DNA of 45,655 bases from a virus, in IMG/VR virus record IMGVR_UViG_3300028829_000410, positions 1 through 45,655 of that record. One strand, given 5' to 3'. This document shows, one piece after another, positions 15,093 to 22,973 of this stretch. The position numbers were made by a program, and so were the translations under genes. Below the pieces are notes generated by a model. It worked only from the letters and a program-made list of their open reading frames with translations, made no database searches and had not been told where the DNA came from. The first letter of the stretch is position 1. Each line of letters opens with the position of its first letter.

Positions 15093-15336
15093 CGTTGTTT
15101 TTGCTTTCAACTTCACGTAACTCTATAACCGTATCTAGTTTTTGTTGCAGCCGTATAATGTCATTGTCCAACATCCTTATGCGATCTATCAAGCCGACTA
15201 GAGTTCCCATTGTCTCTCCTAGCTTGGCTTTTATTTGTTTGGTTATAAACTCCCATATGAAGTAAATCATGTACAGCAAACCTACCGTAGCTACAATAGG
15301 AAAACCATACTCTCCAATAATCTGTGCTACGTTCAC
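15076..15336 (-). CDS. Small membrane protein A (holin-like paralogue)
   Basis: An 86-residue protein with one N-terminal membrane helix (GFPIVATVGLLYMIYFIWEF) and a C-terminal coiled coil (IDRIRMLDNDIIRLQQKLDTVIE). It shares the IxExGFPI start and an 'ID.R...ND..R' segment with the next upstream gene, so the two are paralogues. GTG start with AGGAG upstream; the GTG overlaps the previous stop (TAGTG). One membrane span plus coiled coil is seen in several small phage holin-like or UviB/BhlA-like proteins, but it could equally serve the csg genes that follow. Confidence 0.72.
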   Translation of the reverse strand: MNVAQIIGEYGFPIVATVGLLYMIYFIWEFITKQIKAKLGETMGTLVGLIDRIRMLDNDIIRLQQKLDTVIELREVESKNNDETTT

Positions 15337-15617
15337 TAATCTCTCCTCGCATCTTCTTTTCCATTAGCTCTAGATATTCTATCTAAGTCTGGTCGTATAC
15401 CTAGAACTGTACACATAGTACAATCTATCCTAACCATATCGTGATTCATTGTTTTAACTCTGTTGTCAAGATTAAACACAATATTATGTATTGCATTTAC
15501 TTCTCCAATAACAGACTGTAGTATGTACTTTATGGTAAGAAAAATAAAAAAGCCACCTATAAGTGACATTGCAATGGGAAACCCTACCTCAGCTATTAGT
15601 GTAAATACATCGTTCAT
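15336..15617 (-). CDS. Small membrane protein B (holin-like paralogue)
   Basis: A 93-residue paralogue of the following gene: one membrane helix (VGFPIAMSLIGGFFIFLTIKYIL) and a helical C-terminal part (IVFNLDNRVKTMNHDMVRID) ending in a C-T-M-C pair and a charged tail. The pair of paralogues might form a holin/antiholin set or a membrane complex. Its ATG overlaps the stop of a 25-residue membrane peptide gene upstream. Function not assignable from sequence. Confidence 0.7.
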   Translation of the reverse strand: MNDVFTLIAEVGFPIAMSLIGGFFIFLTIKYILQSVIGEVNAIHNIVFNLDNRVKTMNHDMVRIDCTMCTVLGIRPDLDRISRANGKEDARRD

Positions 15618-15691
15618 TTTGATCTGTCTTTAATAACCTCTCTAAGTATCACCACAAGAAAAATTACAAATGTTACTTGAATTAAACTCAT
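15614..15691 (-). CDS. 25-residue single-span membrane peptide
   Basis: A tiny frame starting MSLIQVTFVIFLVVILREV and ending KDRSK: a 14-residue hydrophobic core followed by a charged tail, typical of phage small membrane peptides. It is coupled on both sides, with the upstream stop overlapping its ATG (TAATG) and its TGA overlapping the next ATG (ATGA), and it exactly fills the only gap between these genes. A six-base longer start at 15697 is possible. Function unknown; lysis timing is one option. Confidence 0.55.
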   Translation of the reverse strand: MSLIQVTFVIFLVVILREVIKDRSK

Positions 15692-16005
15692 TACCATTTC
15701 ACTTTGTCTGCCCAATAAGCTGCACTCATTTTACCCTTAGCAATGTTTTTACCATGCCGAGCTTTAAATGATTTACGTCTCATCTTCTGTGTACGTGACT
15801 CACCAGCTTTAGGTTTACCAGCAGTCTTAACTCCCTGCTGACCAAAGCGTATAGTCTTAACCTTATCACCTTGCTTAGCTACAACTACGTGCGACTTAGT
15901 TGGATGCTTAGGAGTTCGTTTAGGTTTGTTGTATCCGCTAACACCTGCTCTTTTTAAGCGCGAGTCCTTAGCTTTACCACCTTTCTTGTATTCTTCTCGC
16001 ATCAT
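15691..16005 (-). CDS. Lysine/arginine-rich protein, 104 aa
   Basis: A very basic 104-residue protein (pI clearly high) with KTIRFGQQGVKTAGKPKAGE and a C-terminal KSFKARHGKNIAKGKMSAAYWADKVKW. I recall near-identical C-termini in many marine phage and cyanophage proteins without assigned function. The composition suggests binding to DNA or RNA, perhaps packaged DNA. The start overlaps the stop of the next upstream basic gene (ATGA), and its stop overlaps the membrane peptide start. Confidence 0.8.
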   Translation of the reverse strand: MMREEYKKGGKAKDSRLKRAGVSGYNKPKRTPKHPTKSHVVVAKQGDKVKTIRFGQQGVKTAGKPKAGESRTQKMRRKSFKARHGKNIAKGKMSAAYWADKVKW

Positions 16006-16178
16006 TTTTTACGATACCTCCTAGTTTTCTTAGCTATCTTTTTAGGTTGTTTACTGTGTTGCTTACCTTTCTTAGTATCTTCACGTTTCTTTTTAGTAGT
16101 TGCAGCATACTCCTTACTCGACAAAGCTTTGATGGCTTTTGTAGGCTTGAGGGACTTCTGAGGTTTTTTAAGAGCCAC
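16002..16178 (-). CDS. Lysine-rich protein, 58 aa (GTG start)
   Basis: A frame beginning with GTG at 16178 (VALKKPQKSLKPTKAIKAL) and ending KTRRYRKK, roughly one third Lys/Arg. No ATG-started frame is present, but the GTG overlaps the stop of the 56-residue gene upstream and the TGA overlaps the ATG of the gene downstream, so it completes an unbroken coupled series. Second of four consecutive small basic proteins. Likely nucleic-acid binding by composition only. Confidence 0.5.
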   Translation of the reverse strand: MALKKPQKSLKPTKAIKALSSKEYAATTKKKREDTKKGKQHSKQPKKIAKKTRRYRKK

Positions 16179-16338
16179 GAGCTTTCTTCTGTGCTTTCTT
16201 AGATAATTCTTTTAAATGGTATAACCGTTGACTAGTTTTACCGTGGGTCTTACCTGTATGCAGTTGACCATTAGGCATCTTGTGTGTGTTACCTTTCCAC
16301 TCTGTTCCATCTCGTTTGTAGTGTTTAACACCTTTCAT
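16168..16338 (-). CDS. Small basic protein, 56 aa
   Basis: A frame beginning MKGVKHYKRDGTEWKGNTHK and ending KKAQKKARGS, rich in Lys and His. It starts on the stop of the previous gene (TAATG), and similar 'Y-x-RDG-x-W-x-G-x-x-H-KMP-NG' peptides occur in marine phages, to my recollection. The regular motif MPNGQLHTGKTHGKTS suggests a folded basic peptide rather than random sequence. Function unknown. Confidence 0.6.
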   Translation of the reverse strand: MKGVKHYKRDGTEWKGNTHKMPNGQLHTGKTHGKTSQRLYHLKELSKKAQKKARGS

Positions 16339-16532
16339 TATTTGTAACCTCCACCAGCAGCTTTGTATTCTTTAGCAAGCATCTGAGCTTTTCTTGCAGA
16401 CCACTGACCTGCCTTACCACCCTTAGTGCCTGCTTTAATTTTATTAAACAATCGCTTACGCATAGCAGGTTTAGTGTAGTTACCTGCTTCATTTACTTTA
16501 GACTTAGACTTAGTTTTTTTCTTTGTAGCCAT
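16338..16532 (-). CDS. Small basic protein, 64 aa
   Basis: A 64-residue Lys-rich protein with the conserved-looking end KPAMRKRLFNKIKAG, GGKAGQWSARKAQMLAKEYK and AAGGGYK. This 'GGK-GQWSARKAQ.LA..YK..GGGY' pattern is common in marine phages and environmental sequences and I associate it with a DUF5872-like family, function unknown. It directly follows the holin-like gene (overlap at 16532). Probably nucleic-acid binding. Confidence 0.75.
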   Translation of the reverse strand: MATKKKTKSKSKVNEAGNYTKPAMRKRLFNKIKAGTKGGKAGQWSARKAQMLAKEYKAAGGGYK

Positions 16533-16978
16533 TACTTGTTCCTTGTCATTGCAGCACTACCGAAGTAGAAGCCTATGATGTTCATTATAGATACTGGTAA
16601 CCACTCTGGAGTTACCCAACCTTCTAGGGTAAGATACTCTGTAACAGTGTGGGTACTGTCAAAGATACCGAATAAGAACTTACTACCGTGTGTAACTTCT
16701 ACTGGTATGTTGGTGACTTGGTTTAAAAGAGGAGCCATAAAAACAATACCGATGCCAGCTAACATTGCAGTAACCACAATAAATCTACGTATCCAAGCAG
16801 CGTTAGGATTCTGGTACGCTCTTGCGCTGTCTACACTTTCCTGAACTTGTTGATTAGCTTGTAGCATCATCTTGTGTTGCTCTGCTTTGTCTGCTTGAGA
16901 CTGTGACCACATCTTCATAACCCCACCTAAAGCGGTAGAGCCTAGCATTGATATTGCTTCTACTGGTAATCCAAACAT
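16532..16978 (-). CDS. Holin-like membrane protein, 148 aa
   Basis: Cytoplasmic-looking N-terminus with a Gln/Lys-rich helix (SQADKAEQHKMMLQANQQVQ), then two membrane helices (RRFIVVTAMLAGIGIVFMAPLL and SIMNIIGFYFGSAAM) joined by a ~45-residue loop. The shape resembles the holin family with 2-3 spans found in marine podoviruses and gene transfer agents. It lies just after the 1992-residue protein carrying a hydrolase domain, a sensible place for a lysis gene. No catalytic motif; the holin role is inferred. Confidence 0.65.
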   Translation of the reverse strand: MFGLPVEAISMLGSTALGGVMKMWSQSQADKAEQHKMMLQANQQVQESVDSARAYQNPNAAWIRRFIVVTAMLAGIGIVFMAPLLNQVTNIPVEVTHGSKFLFGIFDSTHTVTEYLTLEGWVTPEWLPVSIMNIIGFYFGSAAMTRNK

Positions 16979-16982
16979 TTTA

Positions 16983-19900
16983 TTACTCCTTTACAGGCTC
17001 AGGGTATCCTGATGTATTAAAAATATGATCTTTAAACCTGTATGTGTTTATATTTTGCGATGCATCTTCAGGAGCATCAAACCTTCTAAAACCTGTAATA
17101 TTCATTAATTTAGAAATATCTTCTTCGGGTATACTATTATCTATTAAATATTGTTTATAATTATTATCGTCTGCTGCAGTAAGCCAAGTTTCTTTCATCC
17201 TATTTATTTTTTCTTTAGAAATTTGATTATTGATTCGCCCATCACTTACAGGAGAGTATTGTTTATCAGCATTAATTATACTAATATAGTCAGGAAGATC
17301 ATTAGGTTTTAAATTGTAAGTGTAGTTTGGTTGTTTAAAATCATTTAAAACTTTATGTCTATTACGTATTGTCCTAGCTACTAAAACTTGACCCATTTCT
17401 GTTTGATTTTCTGCTTCTGCATTTATTAATTTAGCTATTATATCTAGTACAGGATTTTGTTTTTCTAAATTTAAAGCTTCAGGTTTAAGTTCAGGTTTCA
17501 TATCTCCTGTACCAAATGTTTCTACAGAAACTTTTTTAGGTTCTTTAGATTTAAAATAATCTTGTACTTGTTGTGCTTTTTTATAATTGTTTGTAGCAAA
17601 CCAAGCTGCTTGTTTTTCATTATCAAATTCTATAAACTCTCCTGTTTGTATAGCTCTTTCAAAAGCAGCTTTACCTGTTAATTTTTCAAGCTCATTAGTT
17701 TCAGGGTTTACAAAAATTGTAGGGTACGCAAAGTTACCTCTGTTTGCCATGCGGTGAGTTTCTCTACCTTCTTTTGTTTCAATAGCCTTTGTGTAGTTTG
17801 GATTGTTACTATCAACCATTCTATTTATAAAAGGAATATTTTTATTTGTTTCTATAATTTCTGTAGCAAATTTCTTATCTATTTTATTTTGTATTTCTTT
17901 AGACATTTGTAAATTTTTACCATCATAGTCAGCACTAAATCTACCACCTTGTTGCTTAACACTTATGTCTGGAGAACTTTTTACAGGAGTTGGTCTAGGT
18001 TTTATATCTACCGTTCTTACTGAAACAGGTGTTTTTGGTGTACGTTTAAATATGTTTTTTATTGCATCAACAATTTTACCGCCGTTAAATTCTTTTACTC
18101 TACCACCATACCCAAAACCTAACCTAGCAAGAGGGTCAACAGCACCGCCACCCATAAACCCTAAACGTCTCAGAGGGTCATCAGCATCCATGTAAGCAGT
18201 TCCAGCTTGCATGTTGTAGGGTAGTCCTGTAAACTTATCTATACGCTCGTCAGGCTCAGCAGGAGCGTTTGGTACTTCTACCTTACCACCTGTATTTTTA
18301 AAAACTCTGTAATCTTCTAATAAACCTGTGTTAGGGTTTAACATCTTTTCTTTAACTCTGTCGTAAGTACTTTCTTGAAAATAATAAAGAGTAGGCTTAC
18401 CTTTTTTTATATCTTTAATTTCACCCTTAACAATACTTACCATTTCATCACTTGAAGTTAAAGGACTTAAATTAGTATTTCTTATACGGTCTGTATAAGA
18501 TTCTATTATTCTAAAAACTTCGTGGTTTTCTCCATACATTTCTTTAGCTGCTTCTAATTTTTTATCATCTAAAGTTGCAGGACTAAACCTACCATCCATT
18601 AAAGTAAGTAATTGTTTTTTTGATATTTTAGAGTCTCTTTCTTCTAAAACATCTATAATTTTATATTTATTATATGTAGGTAATTGTTGAAAAGCTTCTA
18701 GTTGCCTGTGAAACATTTGATCAAATTCAAATTTAGATGCTTGTCTTTTTATATAAGCTTCACCAAATCTTTTAGCTTCTGCATCAATTTGTTTTTGACT
18801 TACAATTTTTCTTTTTGTAGTAGGTAAATTAAAATTTACAGCACTAGAATACTCTCCAGCTTTTCTTTGAAGTATTGCAGCAAAATCTATTTCTTTAACA
18901 GAAACGCCACTTAAAAATTCACCTAATTTAAATCTTGCTTTTTTAACTTCTCCTGTTGTTGGGTTAGGAGTTCCTTGAACAGCCCTTGACATATCTCTTA
19001 TGTCACTAAAAATTCCCGGCCCTGCTGCGTAAGCTAAAAATTTCATAGCATCTACTAAAGTTGTATCAATAGTACGATCTTCTAACTCACGAAAAACTGA
19101 TCTTCCATCAGGGGTTACACCTTTTTTATTTTGATAAGCATAAGTAAAATCTTTATAAAATTTTAAACCTATAGATTCTTCGTGAGCAAACCTGAGTCCT
19201 TCAGATACAGCATTAATAATAGCATCTTGTGTTTGTTGTCTAGAAGAATCTCCATTAAATTTTCCTTCGTGATAAGCTGCTAATACTGCATGAGCTGTTC
19301 CAGAAAAATAATCATAAGGATTTAAATAAGTAGGATCTATATAATAAAAAGTATCACCATATCTACCAATTATTTTGTTACGTCTTTTAGACCACGGAGC
19401 TTCTAGTATTGTTTGCATTGCTTCGTTTTGTTCTGCAGTTACATTCATTTGTGTATAACCATAAGCAGAAGAACCTACCCAACCTCCTTTAACAAGACTA
19501 AAACCGCTTAGCCTAGCAAGACCTCTTTTCATAAGTACAGGATTACCACTTGCCATTTCATTTACAGAACGCTTTAATATATTTGCAGATGTTCTAATAA
19601 TTTCTGGAGTGTAACTTACGAAGTTTCCAAAAGGCAAATAAGCTAATGATTTAAACCCAGCTGGAACTCCAGCGTCATAGTTAGGTAATTGATCTCTTAC
19701 AATTTGAGATGCTTCATCCATTAATTCTTTTAATAAAACATTAGGTTTTGCTTTTTGTAATGTTTCTAATTCTGAAAACCACATACTCATCTTAAAAAAA
19801 TTATCAACTTCAGCATAAACTTTTTGAGGCAAATCAAAAGGGTCATTATTAATTTTTTCTGATAATTTAGTATCTTTTGAAACCCATTTAGTATCAATTT

Positions 19901-22900
19901 GATTACCTTTTAAATCAATACCAGATCTGTTTATTAAGTTTTGAACTTTTTCTGTAAACCACATAGTAAATTCTGGCATGGTTTTACCATCAGCACCGCG
20001 CATTAAAGTTTCCCAATCACCTTGAGCTAAGTTAGTGTTGTTAATTCCTTGTTTTTGAAAGTAAGTATATATAGTATTAAAATCTTCACTACGCATAGTG
20101 CTTAATTGATTTTTAACTACAGCACCTGCAATCCTTCCATTTTTAAAAGGAATCCAACCATTAGCAGTTACCATTTGTGCACCACCACCAAAGTTTCTCA
20201 TTTGTGTTGTAGGATCAAAAACAGTTTTGTTTTTTTGAGTAATAGTTTTTGTGTATCTCCAAGCAGCTACAAAAGAATTTTCATGTAAAAATCTTGAAAA
20301 CAAAGCTGTGTTATGCATACCTTCTAAAGACTTTGCTAATTCTGGAGTAGTATAATAACCTTCATCAAGAATACTACCTGTATTTGTAATAGGCGTTTCA
20401 AATCCTTTAGGGGCAGAATCTTTATCACGAAAAATATATTTAGGCTGTGTATAATAATGATCTATGTCTCTAATTAATTTTTCTTGTTGTATAAAAGGAG
20501 CTTTGTCTATTATTTTTTCATACTCTACTTCTGTTAAAGTTCTAAGTAATCTATCATTAACAACAATTTCCATGTCTTTAGGATACACATATTCTTCTTT
20601 AACAGCACCAGTTTCGTCTTTAATTTTTACTTTATACTTACCTGCGTTTTTGCCTTTTTTTATTTTGCCTAATACTTCACCAACACTAGTATAGTCACCA
20701 AAATCTATAACAGCATAAGCATCTTTAAAAACATCTTCGGGTTTTATTTTACTTGTACCTGCTGGAAAAGCAGCTTCTCCTACAAAAGAAGGATCAATAG
20801 GTCTACCTTTATATGTAACCTCTATCATTTTTTCAGCGTCTACAGTTGCTTTTACAGTATCTCTAACAATATTAGTAGCTTCATCCCATAAAGCAGGATA
20901 TCTAGGTCTACCTCCAGAACCTAAATCTGCTACCCCACTAAAAAATCTATTGCTTTCAACTAAATCTACTAGCTTACTAGCAGTTTGTAAAACATTTACA
21001 GCAGGAGATTCAATCTCACCCATTAACGCTCTAATTTCAGGAGCTATTATTTGTCTTTCTTTTAAAACAGATTCGTTAACTTTTTGAGAATTGCTAATAG
21101 CTTGGTTATATGCTTTTTCATTTTTACCTAAAACTTTGTTTATCTGTATTCTAGCATAACGAGCAGCAGCATCTTTCATTACTTGACTAGTATTTTCATA
21201 ATCAAGACCTCTACCTTTTGTTCTTAGCCATTCGTTTACAAAATATCTTTCAGCATCTTGTACAACTTTAGTAGGAGGAGTCCAGCTATTTTGTGTATAT
21301 AATTTATACGAACGATTAACATAACTACCAATATTACTTTGTATTGCTTCTCTCATTAATTCTCTTGAGCTTTCTTTAGCTGCTTGAGTTACATAACTTA
21401 CTTGATTAAGTTTTAAATATTCGGTTGATAACTCATCAATTAATCTTCGAGATTCTAAAATACTTTCAGAAAGATCTTCTGGTAAATTAAATTTATTACT
21501 TAAATATACAACCCTTTCGTCTAAAGGAATTTTTAATTTGTCTAAATTTATTTTAAGAGCTTCGTTAACATTTTCTATTTTAGTTGGTGTCTTTGCTCCT
21601 TTAGGAACAACAGATGTACCAGTACTAAGAGAATTATTTATGTGTGAATTAATAAGACTTTCTAATTTTATTGATATATTATATGCTTTATTAGTTCCTG
21701 CTCGCACATTTCGTCTACTATTTTGATAAAGATTATCTATATTTTTAGTATAGAATCCATTTCTAGTAAGCCATCTTTGTCTTGTTCTATATAGTAAAGT
21801 TGGAGCTGCTTCTAAAACTGATTCATTAGTTGTAAAAGCTTGTTTTTTTATTTGGTTAACAGCTTCTTCTGTATCTTCTTTTATAACTATTGGTATTTCT
21901 TTAATAGTATCAACTTCTTTTTTCATTTCTGGTAAAACTTCATCTAAAAGTTTTTCTTCTTCAGCAGTAGTTAAACTGTCTAATGCTTTGTTAAACAGTC
22001 TTGTAGAGGTTTGTTTTAAATAAGTAATACTAAACCCTAAACCTTTTAAAAATGTTTGCGCTCCAGTAGCAATCATACCATCTTGCAATAACATTTTGGC
22101 TCGTTTTTTTAAATCAGAATCATCTTCATCTGCTGCTAAATAATTAATTAACGGAGCTATTGGATTATCCTTATCAAGATATTCTGACTCTTTTAATTGG
22201 GTTGCTATAGTTTCGTCTGGATTAAACAAAATTTGTGCTGCTGGAGTAAAAGCTATTTCACCTCTTATAATATCTTTTATAAAGTTTTTAGCACCTACAG
22301 TAAATTTATTTTGTTTTTGAGTTCTGTAATCACCAATAAATTTTTTTGTAGGATCTTTAGAAGTAGACACAACACCTGTTTTATTATCGGGTGTTCTTTT
22401 AAAAAGTTTAGTTTTTCCTAATGCTTGATAACCTGCTAAGCCACTTGCAAATAAAGCAGTTAAATCTAAAGCATGACCTTCTAAACTTTCATAAGGTTGT
22501 ACTACACCAGTTTTTTTATCGACAATTTTTTCTGATTCAACACCAAATTCTTCACCAACTATGTCAGCTACCTTACCAAACAATTTAACTTTAGAAGATT
22601 CTAGTGCTTTTGCTTTTTGTCTAGTTTCTGGATTACTAGATAATTCTAAAGCACCTGTAGCTACATCAGTAAGTACATCAGGAAGGCCTGTAAGTGCTTT
22701 ATAAGTAAATTTAGATACTTCTTTATTACTTAGTGCTTCAAGTTCTGGATCAAGTTCTTTACCTGTTATTTTTCTTTTATAAAGACTACTGAGTATATTT
22801 GCTTTACCATAAAAACCAAGCTCAGGTTTTTCTTCTTTTTCTATATAATCAGGAACTTTAGTTTCAATACCTGATGACTGTACTTCAGAACCTTCTACAG

Positions 22901-22961
22901 GCACACCATAGAAATTTTTAGATATTACATGAGGCGCTGTTTTTTTAAATAATTCAGACAT
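16983..22961 (-). CDS. Giant internal virion/ejection protein with C-terminal SleB-like hydrolase
   Basis: A 1992-residue protein, the largest in the window, placed after two other probable internal virion proteins as T7 gp16 is. Residues ~1-1560 are mixed helical sequence without motifs I recognise. A Gly/Phe-rich linker follows (~1625-1660, GFMGGGAVDPLARLGFGYGG). Residues ~1835-1985 resemble the SleB/Hydrolase_2 fold: INAEAENQTEMGQVLVARTIRNR parallels the 'E.(A/G)EA.(G/N)...GQ..VA..I.NR' helix pair with the catalytic Glu. This would let the ejected protein open peptidoglycan. Codon use in this gene is notably A/T-rich. Confidence 0.75.
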   Translation of the reverse strand: MSELFKKTAPHVISKNFYGVPVEGSEVQSSGIETKVPDYIEKEEKPELGFYGKANILSSLYKRKITGKELDPELEALSNKEVSKFTYKALTGLPDVLTDVATGALELSSNPETRQKAKALESSKVKLFGKVADIVGEEFGVESEKIVDKKTGVVQPYESLEGHALDLTALFASGLAGYQALGKTKLFKRTPDNKTGVVSTSKDPTKKFIGDYRTQKQNKFTVGAKNFIKDIIRGEIAFTPAAQILFNPDETIATQLKESEYLDKDNPIAPLINYLAADEDDSDLKKRAKMLLQDGMIATGAQTFLKGLGFSITYLKQTSTRLFNKALDSLTTAEEEKLLDEVLPEMKKEVDTIKEIPIVIKEDTEEAVNQIKKQAFTTNESVLEAAPTLLYRTRQRWLTRNGFYTKNIDNLYQNSRRNVRAGTNKAYNISIKLESLINSHINNSLSTGTSVVPKGAKTPTKIENVNEALKINLDKLKIPLDERVVYLSNKFNLPEDLSESILESRRLIDELSTEYLKLNQVSYVTQAAKESSRELMREAIQSNIGSYVNRSYKLYTQNSWTPPTKVVQDAERYFVNEWLRTKGRGLDYENTSQVMKDAAARYARIQINKVLGKNEKAYNQAISNSQKVNESVLKERQIIAPEIRALMGEIESPAVNVLQTASKLVDLVESNRFFSGVADLGSGGRPRYPALWDEATNIVRDTVKATVDAEKMIEVTYKGRPIDPSFVGEAAFPAGTSKIKPEDVFKDAYAVIDFGDYTSVGEVLGKIKKGKNAGKYKVKIKDETGAVKEEYVYPKDMEIVVNDRLLRTLTEVEYEKIIDKAPFIQQEKLIRDIDHYYTQPKYIFRDKDSAPKGFETPITNTGSILDEGYYTTPELAKSLEGMHNTALFSRFLHENSFVAAWRYTKTITQKNKTVFDPTTQMRNFGGGAQMVTANGWIPFKNGRIAGAVVKNQLSTMRSEDFNTIYTYFQKQGINNTNLAQGDWETLMRGADGKTMPEFTMWFTEKVQNLINRSGIDLKGNQIDTKWVSKDTKLSEKINNDPFDLPQKVYAEVDNFFKMSMWFSELETLQKAKPNVLLKELMDEASQIVRDQLPNYDAGVPAGFKSLAYLPFGNFVSYTPEIIRTSANILKRSVNEMASGNPVLMKRGLARLSGFSLVKGGWVGSSAYGYTQMNVTAEQNEAMQTILEAPWSKRRNKIIGRYGDTFYYIDPTYLNPYDYFSGTAHAVLAAYHEGKFNGDSSRQQTQDAIINAVSEGLRFAHEESIGLKFYKDFTYAYQNKKGVTPDGRSVFRELEDRTIDTTLVDAMKFLAYAAGPGIFSDIRDMSRAVQGTPNPTTGEVKKARFKLGEFLSGVSVKEIDFAAILQRKAGEYSSAVNFNLPTTKRKIVSQKQIDAEAKRFGEAYIKRQASKFEFDQMFHRQLEAFQQLPTYNKYKIIDVLEERDSKISKKQLLTLMDGRFSPATLDDKKLEAAKEMYGENHEVFRIIESYTDRIRNTNLSPLTSSDEMVSIVKGEIKDIKKGKPTLYYFQESTYDRVKEKMLNPNTGLLEDYRVFKNTGGKVEVPNAPAEPDERIDKFTGLPYNMQAGTAYMDADDPLRRLGFMGGGAVDPLARLGFGYGGRVKEFNGGKIVDAIKNIFKRTPKTPVSVRTVDIKPRPTPVKSSPDISVKQQGGRFSADYDGKNLQMSKEIQNKIDKKFATEIIETNKNIPFINRMVDSNNPNYTKAIETKEGRETHRMANRGNFAYPTIFVNPETNELEKLTGKAAFERAIQTGEFIEFDNEKQAAWFATNNYKKAQQVQDYFKSKEPKKVSVETFGTGDMKPELKPEALNLEKQNPVLDIIAKLINAEAENQTEMGQVLVARTIRNRHKVLNDFKQPNYTYNLKPNDLPDYISIINADKQYSPVSDGRINNQISKEKINRMKETWLTAADDNNYKQYLIDNSIPEEDISKLMNITGFRRFDAPEDASQNINTYRFKDHIFNTSGYPEPVKE

Positions 22962-22973
22962 AAATTTTAAATC

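Noticed and set aside
10038-16978. Contaminating bacterial DNA or assembly chimera as explanation for csg/cyclase/pqqA genes
   Set aside because: The genes are overlapped and coupled with phage-type small genes on the same strand without a visible junction, and base composition looks alike. Read mapping would be needed to exclude a chimera fully.
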